Positions 57,378-64,000 of a stretch of 64,000 bases of DNA are shown here, in pieces. The stretch is taken from assembly GCF_001028705.1 (NCBI RefSeq), contig NZ_CP011770.1:2483501-2547500 (forward strand), read 5' to 3'. Both the position numbers and the translations under genes were made by a program. The stretch comes from Croceicoccus naphthovorans. Lineage in GTDB: Bacteria > Pseudomonadota > Alphaproteobacteria > Sphingomonadales > Sphingomonadaceae. The first letter of the stretch is position 1; the number at the start of each line of letters is the position of its first letter. The notes under the pieces are model-generated. The model was not told where the DNA came from, did no database searches, and saw nothing but the letters and a program-made list of their open reading frames with translations.

Positions 57378-58468
57378 GCGACCTTTTCGAAAACCCGATC
57401 GGCCTTGACGGCTTCGACTTCGTGGAATTCTCGGCGCCCGAAAAGGGCGTGCTGGAACCGGTGTTCGAAGCGATGGGCTTTACCAAGGTCGCGCGGCATC
57501 GTTCGAAGGACGTGGAACTCTGGCGGCAGGGCGACATCAACCTTGTCACCAATTACGAACCGAAAAGCGCAGCTTGGTATTTCAGCCGCGAACACGGCGC
57601 CAGCGCCTGCGGCATGGGCTTTCGCGTCCGCGATGCGCAAAAGGCCTATGCCGAATTGCTGGCGCGCGGGGCAGAGCCGGTCGAAACGCAGACCGGCCCG
57701 ATGGAGCTGCACATCCCGGCGATCCGGGGCATCGGCAACGCGATCATCTACCTGACCGACCGCTATGACGCGGGGAACGGCGAGCTGTCGATCTACGACA
57801 TCGATTTCGAATATCTGCCCGGCGTCGAACCGCATCCGAAGGGCGCGGGCCTCGACCGGATCGATCACCTGACGCACAACGTCTATGGCGGGCGCATGGC
57901 CTATTGGGCCACTTACTACGAGACGTTGTTCAACTTCCGCGAGATCCGCTTCTTCGATATCAAGGGCGAATATACTGGCCTGACCAGCAAGGCACTGACC
58001 GCGCCAGATGGCAAGATCCGCATTCCCCTGAACGAAGAAGGCAAGTCGGGCGGCGGCCAGATCGAGGAATTCCTGCGCGCCTACAACGGTGAAGGCATCC
58101 AGCATATTGCCTTCATCTGCGACGACCTTTGCGCGACGTGGGACAAACTGAAGACCGCAGGGGTGCCCTTCATGACCGCCCCGCCAGAAGCCTATTACGA
58201 AATGCTGGAAGAACGCCTTCCCGGCCACGGCGAACCTGTCGGCGAACTGCAATCGCGCGGTATCCTGCTGGACGGCACGACAGAGGGCGGCACACCCCGC
58301 CTTTTGCTCCAGATATTCGCCGAGGCGCAGGTCGGACCGGTGTTCTTCGAATTCATCCAGCGGCGCGGCGACGAAGGCTTTGGCGAGGGCAATTTCAAGG
58401 CCCTGTTCGAAAGCATGGAACGCGATCAGGTCCGTCGCGGCGCGCTGAAGGTGGAAGAACAGGCCTGA
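57374..58468 (+). CDS. hppD: 4-hydroxyphenylpyruvate dioxygenase
   Basis: A 364-residue non-heme iron dioxygenase that converts 4-hydroxyphenylpyruvate to homogentisate. The two vicinal-oxygen-chelate halves are present. The iron ligands are the His in [13 protein letters not shown], the His in GIQHIAFIC and the Glu in [34 protein letters not shown] is another family hallmark. The start [10 protein letters not shown] at 57374 overlaps the phhA stop. Together they make a Phe to homogentisate route; the transaminase and hmgA are elsewhere. Confidence 0.96.
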   Translation: MSDLFENPIGLDGFDFVEFSAPEKGVLEPVFEAMGFTKVARHRSKDVELWRQGDINLVTNYEPKSAAWYFSREHGASACGMGFRVRDAQKAYAELLARGAEPVETQTGPMELHIPAIRGIGNAIIYLTDRYDAGNGELSIYDIDFEYLPGVEPHPKGAGLDRIDHLTHNVYGGRMAYWATYYETLFNFREIRFFDIKGEYTGLTSKALTAPDGKIRIPLNEEGKSGGGQIEEFLRAYNGEGIQHIAFICDDLCATWDKLKTAGVPFMTAPPEAYYEMLEERLPGHGEPVGELQSRGILLDGTTEGGTPRLLLQIFAEAQVGPVFFEFIQRRGDEGFGEGNFKALFESMERDQVRRGALKVEEQA

Positions 58469-58502
58469 CTGCGCTAGTGGCTTCCTGAACCAAGGAACGA
58501 GG

Positions 58503-58528
58503 AACCGCGCGCACCCCGCGCGGTTTTT
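58503..58528 (+). terminator. Rho-independent terminator after phhA-hppD
   Basis: AACCGCGCG (58503-58511) pairs with CGCGCGGTT (58517-58525) around a five-base loop and is followed by a T run. It ends the phhA-hppD operon. Confidence 0.9.
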
Positions 58529-58582
58529 CGTCATTCAAGAACGCCAGAAGGGGCCAGACCGATCGCTTTCGATATCCTGAAA

Positions 58583-59437
58583 TTGCTGCGTGAAGAGGTT
58601 GAGGGCATGGCCCAAGGCCTGATCCAGCACCTGCCGACGATGGCCATCGCGCTTGTCATCATCATCCTGACATGGCTGGTCGCGAAATTCGCCACCAACA
58701 TTGCCGACCGCCTGACCGCCAAGACCACGATGCGCGTCAGCCTGAAGGCCCTGGTCGAAACGGTCGTGAAGCTGACCATCTGGCTGACCGGCCTGTTGAT
58801 CGCGGCCACGGTTGTCTTGCCCGGCCTGTCCGCCGGGGGGCTTGTCGCAGGACTTGGCGTCGGCACCGTCGCCATCGGCTTTGCCTTTCAGGACATCTTC
58901 GAGAATTTCCTTGCCGGCGTGCTGATCATGCTGCGCGATCGGATGCAGATCGGCGATTCGATCGAGGTCGAAGGCATTCTGGGCAAGGTTGAACACATTT
59001 CCTTGCGCGAAACCCATATCCGCCAGTTCACGGGTGAGTTGACGATCTGCCCCAACTCGATGCTATTCAAGAACCCGGTCAAGATCCTGACCGAACAGCC
59101 GATCCGCCGCTGGGAAGTGACCGTCGGCGTGGCTTACGACACCGATCTGGACCACGCGACGCAGGTTATCAAGCAGTCGCTGGAAGGGCTGGAGGACGTG
59201 GCCGAGGACAAGCCCATCGACGTCTATGTCCAATCCTTCGGGGCGAGTTCGGTGGACTACATGATCCGCTGGTGGTGCGGCGCTCTGCCGCGCGACATGT
59301 TCGCGATCCGCGACGATATCCTGAAGCGGGTGAAGCGCGGGCTGGAAGAAGCGGATATCGAGATTCCGTTCCCCTATATCACGCACACCTTCAAGGAACC
59401 GATCCCGCTGCTGCGTGACGACCGGACCGAGGGCTAA
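58583..59437 (+). CDS. mscS: Small-conductance mechanosensitive channel, MscS family
   Basis: A 284-residue channel (core MscS size) that opens under membrane tension to release solutes. It has three transmembrane helices (MAIALVIIILTWLVAKF; LTIWLTGLLIAATVVL; and the pore helix GGLVAGLGVGTVAIGFAFQD). NFLAGVLIMLRDRMQIGD and a mixed C-terminal cage domain follow. The start is uncertain: TTG at 58583 keeps LREEVEGMAQG, often seen in homologues, while ATG at 58607 has a better GAAGAGG site and gives 276 residues. It converges on the DUF2474 gene. Confidence 0.92.
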   Translation: MLREEVEGMAQGLIQHLPTMAIALVIIILTWLVAKFATNIADRLTAKTTMRVSLKALVETVVKLTIWLTGLLIAATVVLPGLSAGGLVAGLGVGTVAIGFAFQDIFENFLAGVLIMLRDRMQIGDSIEVEGILGKVEHISLRETHIRQFTGELTICPNSMLFKNPVKILTEQPIRRWEVTVGVAYDTDLDHATQVIKQSLEGLEDVAEDKPIDVYVQSFGASSVDYMIRWWCGALPRDMFAIRDDILKRVKRGLEEADIEIPFPYITHTFKEPIPLLRDDRTEG

Positions 59438-59565
59438 GGCGCGATCCACAGCCTGAGGACATAGGCCACGGCGGCGAGCGCACCAACACTCGCCCCCCAG
59501 ATCGCGACGAGCCAGAGCAGGCGTTTCCAAAGGGGGCTCTCGACCTCAGACATCTTGGGTTTCAT
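59434..59565 (-). CDS. DUF2474 small membrane protein (cytochrome bd associated)
   Basis: A 43-residue protein: MKPKMSEVESPLWKRLLWLV, then a single transmembrane helix (WGASVGALAAVAYVLRL) and a short end. This matches the DUF2474 family, tiny proteins normally encoded right after cydB and probably subunits of CIO-type cytochrome bd oxidases. Here it is on the same strand as cydAB but separated from cydB by the opposite-strand lipoprotein gene (59656-60666). A second ATG four codons on is possible. Its stop overlaps the mscS stop by 3-4 bp. Confidence 0.7.
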   Translation of the reverse strand: MKPKMSEVESPLWKRLLWLVAIWGASVGALAAVAYVLRLWIAP

Positions 59566-59655
59566 AGCTCTTGTGCCCCTCTTTGCGTTCGTCCGCACAT
59601 TGCCAAACTGAAAATACCCCTGCAAACGGACCTTGTCGTTAGGGGGGATTTTTCC

Positions 59656-60666
59656 ATGAATTGTCATAAGCTAACTGGCCTGATCGCCGGATTACTCGCG
59701 CTATCCGCATGCGGCGGAGGCGGTGACAGCAGTTCCGGCGGGGGCGATCCGATCGGTGGCGGCGGTGGAACGCCAACACCTTCGCCGACTGCCACCCCGA
59801 CACCGGGGCCGAGCTACAGCACCTATTCCGCCCTCAGCGGAGATCGGGAATTCGCACTTGCCTGCCAAGGGGTTATTCAGACGCCTGGACAGGCATTCCC
59901 AATTCAAGCCGTTCCCTTTGGTAGCGACGTGCAAACGTTATCTTACGATACTTCGGAGCAAAGCTGGCTTATCAAAGGCCTCGGCATAGAGCAGTTGTTC
60001 ACCCCGGAAGATATTTTCACGCCGGAAACGCCCTTTCCCACAGTCGAAGAACAATATCTCGTTATGGTCAATAATCAGCCGGTTGCGAGTATGAACATAC
60101 TTGCGCCCGAACCGGGCGGAATGGCGCTCGAATACGCTCGCAATCTGACCTATGCGATTCGAAACGAGTTTCAGGGAAATAACTTTGAAAATGGCAATTG
60201 CGTGTTCGGAGTGCCCACGCTTCCGGACGATCAGCCGAATGCGACATCGGTAACTTATGCCGATTATGCCACGATCGGCAGCATAATTTACGTATACGAT
60301 GACGGAACGTTTGCTGCATATCGAATTAGTGGCTCCGAAGAAGCGATAAGCGTAAATCTGAATACCTTCGCGGTCGATATTTCGATGCACCTGATCGGCA
60401 CGCTCGACGACAATTCGACTTCAGGGGCCGGTTCAGCCGCAGAAGCGACGTTGGATTTGGGCACCTTTACGGCGAACGGTATCCAAATCGACGACGAACC
60501 TTATGGGATTGGCGGCTATTTTGACGCCCCTAACCCCAGCGCCGAAATGCCGTTCCAAGGCTGGTTCTTTGGACCACAGGGCAAGGAAATCGCGTTCTCT
60601 TATTCAAAACAGATGGCAGACGGATATCGCTCATTCGGCGCGGTGAATTTGGTCGCCCGTCGCTAG
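59656..60666 (+). CDS. Surface lipoprotein with TbpB-like beta-barrel
   Basis: A 336-residue protein. A lipobox (LLALSAC, Cys ~19) is followed by Gly- and Pro/Thr-rich low-complexity spacer (GGGGGTPTPSPTATPTPGPS). The mature part ends with a barrel typical of TbpB-like or Slam-dependent lipoproteins, seen in PFQGWFFGPQGKEIAFSYSK and the final strand GAVNLVARR. The gene is more AT-rich than its neighbours and lies reversed between cydB and the DUF2474 gene, suggesting recent insertion. Ligand unknown. Confidence 0.75.
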   Translation: MNCHKLTGLIAGLLALSACGGGGDSSSGGGDPIGGGGGTPTPSPTATPTPGPSYSTYSALSGDREFALACQGVIQTPGQAFPIQAVPFGSDVQTLSYDTSEQSWLIKGLGIEQLFTPEDIFTPETPFPTVEEQYLVMVNNQPVASMNILAPEPGGMALEYARNLTYAIRNEFQGNNFENGNCVFGVPTLPDDQPNATSVTYADYATIGSIIYVYDDGTFAAYRISGSEEAISVNLNTFAVDISMHLIGTLDDNSTSGAGSAAEATLDLGTFTANGIQIDDEPYGIGGYFDAPNPSAEMPFQGWFFGPQGKEIAFSYSKQMADGYRSFGAVNLVARR

Positions 60667-60691
60667 TATCAAAAAGGGCGCGGAGGGGGCC

Positions 60692-61687
60692 TCAGTGATA
60701 CCCCTCCGCCCCGACCTTCCCGCGAAACACGTAATAGGCCCAGCCGGTATAGGCGATGATCAGCGGCATCGTTATGCCCACGCCGATCAGCATGAAAATC
60801 TGGCTGCGTTCGGGCGCGGCGGCGTCGAAGATCGTTACGTCGGGCGGGACGACATCGGGCCACATCGTCAGGCCCAGCCCCGCCATGCCCAGCGCGAACA
60901 GCGCAAGGCTTAGCAGGAACGGTGCGACCTCTTTCCGCTTCGCCAGCGCACGCCACAAGAACAGGCCCGCGATGGCGGTCAGCACCGGGATCGGCCACGT
61001 AAACCAGATTTCCGGCGCGGTCAGCCAGCGGTCGCGATACTCGGGGCGAAGGGCAAGGTTATAAAGCGACACCGCCCCCATCAGCACGCCGGTCGCCAGC
61101 ATGGCACGAAATGCCAGTTTGTGCGCATGATCCTGCGCCGTGCCTTCCAGCTTCCACACCAGCCAAGTCGCTCCCAACAGCGCATAGCCCGCCGTCGTCC
61201 CCACCCCGGTCAGCAGGGTATAGGGCGTCAGCCAATCGAACCACGACCCCGCATAGGCGCGGTTTACAACCGTAATGCCCTGTAACAATGCGCCAAGGAT
61301 CATGCCCTGCGCCATCGCGGCGACCAGCGAGCCGCCGGTAAAGGCCCAGTCCCAGAACGCCCGGTGCCGCGGATCGCGCCAACGAAATTCGAACGCGACG
61401 CCCCGGAACACCAGCCCCAGCAGCATCGCGATGATCAAGGGATAAGTCGCGGGCAGGACGATGGCGTAGGCCAGCGGAAACGCGGCGAACAACCCGCCGC
61501 CGCCCAGCACGAGCCAGGTCTCGTTCCCATCCCATACCGGCGCGATGGAATTCATCGCCATGTCGCGTTCCGGCCCCACCTTGAAAGTCGGGAACAGCAC
61601 CCCGATGCCAAGATCGAACCCGTCCATCACGACATAGGCGAAAACGGCGAAGGCGATGATGAACGCCCAGACGATCGTCAGTTCCAT
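60692..61687 (-). CDS. cydB: Cytochrome bd oxidase subunit II
   Basis: A 331-residue subunit of the bd-type quinol oxidase. It has about eight helices, WAFIIAFAVFAYVVMDGFDL at the start, then GNETWLVLGGGGLFAAFP, GLVFRGVAFEFRWRD and GVGTTAGYALLGATWLVWKL. The start ATG shares a base with the cydA stop (TGATG), so translation is coupled. Its 3' end faces the lipoprotein gene, so the usual small third subunit gene is not next to it. Confidence 0.96.
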   Translation of the reverse strand: MELTIVWAFIIAFAVFAYVVMDGFDLGIGVLFPTFKVGPERDMAMNSIAPVWDGNETWLVLGGGGLFAAFPLAYAIVLPATYPLIIAMLLGLVFRGVAFEFRWRDPRHRAFWDWAFTGGSLVAAMAQGMILGALLQGITVVNRAYAGSWFDWLTPYTLLTGVGTTAGYALLGATWLVWKLEGTAQDHAHKLAFRAMLATGVLMGAVSLYNLALRPEYRDRWLTAPEIWFTWPIPVLTAIAGLFLWRALAKRKEVAPFLLSLALFALGMAGLGLTMWPDVVPPDVTIFDAAAPERSQIFMLIGVGITMPLIIAYTGWAYYVFRGKVGAEGYH

Positions 61688-63156
61688 CAGCCCATCCCCT
61701 CTTGGCCGGGTCCGCCATCGGTCGGGTCGCTGTCGGGCAGCTTTTCCGCCTGGCCCGGATTCTGCGTCGGCCCCGGCGTGATGCCGGCGGTGCGGATCGG
61801 CCCGTCCATCCCGCGCTTGACCCCAGCCTCATGCGGGTGCGGCGCTTTGCCCATCAGGTGCAGGATGTACCAAGTGCCCATGCCGAACACCGCGAAATAG
61901 ATCACGACGAAGGCCAATAGCGATGCGGCGACGGCGGGGGCATCGAGCGGGCTGGCGCTGTCCGCGGTGCGCAGCAGGCCATAGACGGTGAACGGCTGAC
62001 GCCCCACCTCGGTCGTGAACCAGCCCGCGATCACCGCGACGAAACCCGAAGGCCCCATCACCAGCGCCGCGCGGTGCAGCAGCGCCCAGTCATACAGCTT
62101 CTTGCGATAGCGCGCCAACAGGCTCCACAGCCCCAGCCCCAACATCGCGAACCCGATGCCGACCATGATCCGAAACGCCCAGAACACGACGCCGACCGGC
62201 GGGTGATCCTCTGGCGGAACGGTGTCCAGACCATCCATCGGCGCGTTCAGGTCATGCTTGAGGATCAGCGACGACAGCTTCGGAATCTGCAGCGCGTATT
62301 TCACCTTGCCCGCATCGCTGTCGGGAATGCCGAACAGGATCAGCGGCGCGCCGTCGGGGTGGCTTTCGTAATGCCCCTCCATCGCCATGACTTTGGCCGG
62401 CTGATGCTCCAGCGTGTTGAGCCCATGCACGTCGCCCGCGAAAATCTGCACCGGCGCGACCAGCGCGGCCATCCACATCGCCATTGAAAACATTTTCCGC
62501 GCGTGGGCGTTGGTGCGGTCTTTCAGCAAATGCCACGCGCCCACCCCACCTACCGCCATCGCAGTCGTCAGATAGGCCGCGATCACCGTGTGGACGAGGC
62601 GATAGGGAAAGCTGGGATTGAACACGATGGCCCACCACGACGGCCCCGGCAGGAACTGCCCGTTCGCGCCGATTTCATAGCCCGTCGGCGTCTGCATCCA
62701 ACTGTTCACCGACAGAATCCAGAACGCCGAAATGAACGTGCCGAGCGCCACCATGCAGGTCGCGGCGAAGTGGATTTTCTTGCCCACCTTCTCCATCCCG
62801 AACAGCATGACGCCAAGGAAACCGGCCTCAAGGAAGAACGCCGTCAGAACCTCGTACGCCATCAGCGGCCCGATCACCGGCCCCGCCTTGTCGGAGAACA
62901 CCGCCCAGTTCGTGCCGAACTGGTATGACATGACGATGCCCGACACGACGCCCATCGCAAAGGCGACGGCAAATATCTTCAGCCAATACTTGAAAAGGTC
63001 GAGATAGAGCGCCTTGCCGGTCTTCAGCCACAGCGCTTCAAGCACCATCAGATAACTTGCCAGCCCGATGGAAAAGGCCGGGAAGATGAAGTGGAAGCTG
63101 ACTGTGAACGCAAATTGCGCGCGGGCCAGAAGGATGGCGTCGAGACCGTCGAACAT
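61687..63156 (-). CDS. cydA: Cytochrome bd oxidase subunit I
   Basis: A 489-residue quinol-oxidising subunit with hemes b558, b595 and d. The start DAILLARAQFAFTVSFHFIF contains the N-terminal His ligand. It continues with GTNWAVFSDKAGPVIGPLMA, the NSWMQTPTGYEIGANGQFLP segment, and GWFTTEVGRQPFTVYGLLRT. The short Q-loop and the link to DUF2474 suggest the cyanide-insensitive (CIO) subtype. A hydrophilic, Pro-rich C-terminal tail ends in GGPGQEGMG. It is first in the cydA-cydB operon. Confidence 0.96.
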   Translation of the reverse strand: MFDGLDAILLARAQFAFTVSFHFIFPAFSIGLASYLMVLEALWLKTGKALYLDLFKYWLKIFAVAFAMGVVSGIVMSYQFGTNWAVFSDKAGPVIGPLMAYEVLTAFFLEAGFLGVMLFGMEKVGKKIHFAATCMVALGTFISAFWILSVNSWMQTPTGYEIGANGQFLPGPSWWAIVFNPSFPYRLVHTVIAAYLTTAMAVGGVGAWHLLKDRTNAHARKMFSMAMWMAALVAPVQIFAGDVHGLNTLEHQPAKVMAMEGHYESHPDGAPLILFGIPDSDAGKVKYALQIPKLSSLILKHDLNAPMDGLDTVPPEDHPPVGVVFWAFRIMVGIGFAMLGLGLWSLLARYRKKLYDWALLHRAALVMGPSGFVAVIAGWFTTEVGRQPFTVYGLLRTADSASPLDAPAVAASLLAFVVIYFAVFGMGTWYILHLMGKAPHPHEAGVKRGMDGPIRTAGITPGPTQNPGQAEKLPDSDPTDGGPGQEGMG

Positions 63157-63248
63157 CGTGTCTTCTCTCGTCTTTTTGCAGCCCTAGGGCATCGCCGGGC
63201 ATAACGAAAGCGCAAGCCCCGCGTTCGCGATTGCGCGAACCGCAACTG

Positions 63249-64000
63249 TCAGATCATGCCGCGCGCCCAGTCCGCGTCGGTGGCTGGCGCTTCGCTGCCG
63301 TCATCCAATGCGCATTCGCTGAACGCCCGTTCCTGCGACAGGAAGACCTTGCCCGACAGATCGTGCAGCAGGTTACTGCGTTCGAGCCGGTCCATCACCG
63401 GGCCTTTCACTTCGGACAAGTGCAGCCGGATGCCGCCATCGGCAAGGCGGTGGTTGATCGCCTCGAGGCTTTCCAAAGCCGAGGCATCGATGGCGTTCAC
63501 CGCGCTGCACATCAGGATCACGTGTCGCAATTCGGGGCGTTCGGCCACGCGTTCCAGCACGTATTCCTCCAGCCAGCGCGCGTTGAGGTAGGACAGGTTC
63601 TCATCAATGCGGATCGACAGGACGTGCGGCACGGTCAGCACCTTGTGCCGGTCGACATTGCGGAAATGCTGCGTTTCCGGCACCCGCCCGACAATGGCCG
63701 CATGGGGGCGCGATGCTTTCCACAGGTAGAGCAACAGGCCGACCAGAACGCCGACGATCACGCCGATCTCCACCCCTTCGAGCAAGGTGACGACGATTGT
63801 GGCGATGTGCGCCGCGAAGTCGCCCTTCGAATACGTCCAGAGCTGCCGCGGCGTCTTCAGGTCAACCAGACTGAGCACCGCAACGATAATAGTGGCCGCC
63901 AACGTGGCGATGGGCAGGAAGAACAGCAGCGGCGTCAGGAACAACGAGGCCAGCGCGATGCCGACCGCCGTATATGCCCCCGCCGCGGGGGTCTGCGCGC
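63249..64000 (-). CDS. SulP family anion transporter, C-terminal part (cut by window end)
   Basis: The frame is open through base 64000 and the start is outside the window. The visible 250 residues begin AQTPAAGAYTAVGIALASLF and hold the last helices of a sulfate-permease-type (SulP) carrier (FFLPIATLAATIIVAVLSLV, VVTLLEGVEIGVIVGVLVGL). A cytoplasmic STAS domain follows (ENLSYLNARWLEEYV, HVILMCSAVNAIDASALESL, GIRLHLSEVKGPVMDRLER). Substrate (sulfate, bicarbonate or other anion) cannot be read. It lies 92 bp upstream of cydA on the same strand. Confidence 0.9.
   Translation of the reverse strand, partial: AQTPAAGAYTAVGIALASLFLTPLLFFLPIATLAATIIVAVLSLVDLKTPRQLWTYSKGDFAAHIATIVVTLLEGVEIGVIVGVLVGLLLYLWKASRPHAAIVGRVPETQHFRNVDRHKVLTVPHVLSIRIDENLSYLNARWLEEYVLERVAERPELRHVILMCSAVNAIDASALESLEAINHRLADGGIRLHLSEVKGPVMDRLERSNLLHDLSGKVFLSQERAFSECALDDGSEAPATDADWARGMI

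Noticed and set aside
59720..59820. Gly/Pro-Thr low-complexity stretch as a tandem repeat element
   Set aside because: It is the coding spacer after the lipobox of the surface lipoprotein and needs no separate repeat call.

Overview
The window is G+C-rich chromosomal DNA of an alphaproteobacterium, most likely a member of the Sphingomonadales (Erythrobacteraceae-like). Supporting signs are an alphaproteobacterial SOS box (GTTC-N7-GTTC), the set of sphingomonad-type hypothetical proteins (DUF6456, SIMPL, tandem DUF4139, an NDUFS4-like complex I subunit), the IVVTG motif common in sphingomonad envelope proteins, and the ffs-dnaX-ybaB, yajC-secD-secF and cydA-cydB blocks. The genus cannot be fixed from sequence reading alone.

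Layout. 1-4171 is core: the 3' end of a small + strand gene, a shared terminator, rpsB-tsf, a small SOS-box-linked membrane protein gene, and psd-pssA for phosphatidylethanolamine synthesis. About 4269-26872 is an integrative mobilizable element inserted at the 3' end of tRNA-Tyr(GTA). It carries att repeats, two AlpA-like regulators and a P4-type integrase. Its mobilization module is traC-traD / oriT / traA-DUF6118, with no type IV secretion genes visible. A compact, AT-richer four-gene operon (DUF5131, TcmP, dGTPase, nucleotidyltransferase) looks like a phage-defence cargo. The second cargo is a metal-resistance block: a His-rich exported protein, czcC-czcB-czcA, a HupE-like protein, an anchored membrane protein, an MFS carrier with a His-rich tail, a Tat-exported superoxide dismutase and chromate transporter chrA.

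26854-58534 is core again: tRNA-Tyr, rlmB, a lipoprotein, hupB, lon, ybaB, dnaX, the 4.5S SRP RNA, a Cys-repeat exported protein, the complex I subunit, hrpB, a polyprenyl diphosphate synthase, chorismate mutase, a PilZ protein, a PepSY / response regulator / histidine kinase operon, a SIMPL protein, an ABC-F ATPase, a Tat-exported DUF885 protein, regulators, yajC-secD-secF, tRNA-Pro(GGG), two tandem DUF4139 proteins, and a divergent Lrp/AsnC regulator next to phhA-hppD for phenylalanine and tyrosine breakdown.

58583-64000 holds an MscS channel, a DUF2474 small membrane protein split from the cytochrome bd genes cydAB by a reversed, more AT-rich surface-lipoprotein gene, and a SulP transporter cut by the window end.

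The most interesting parts are the DUF5131-TcmP-dGTPase-nucleotidyltransferase operon, the readable oriT and double att structure of the element, the SOS-box small membrane gene beside rpsB, and the interrupted cydAB-DUF2474 locus.
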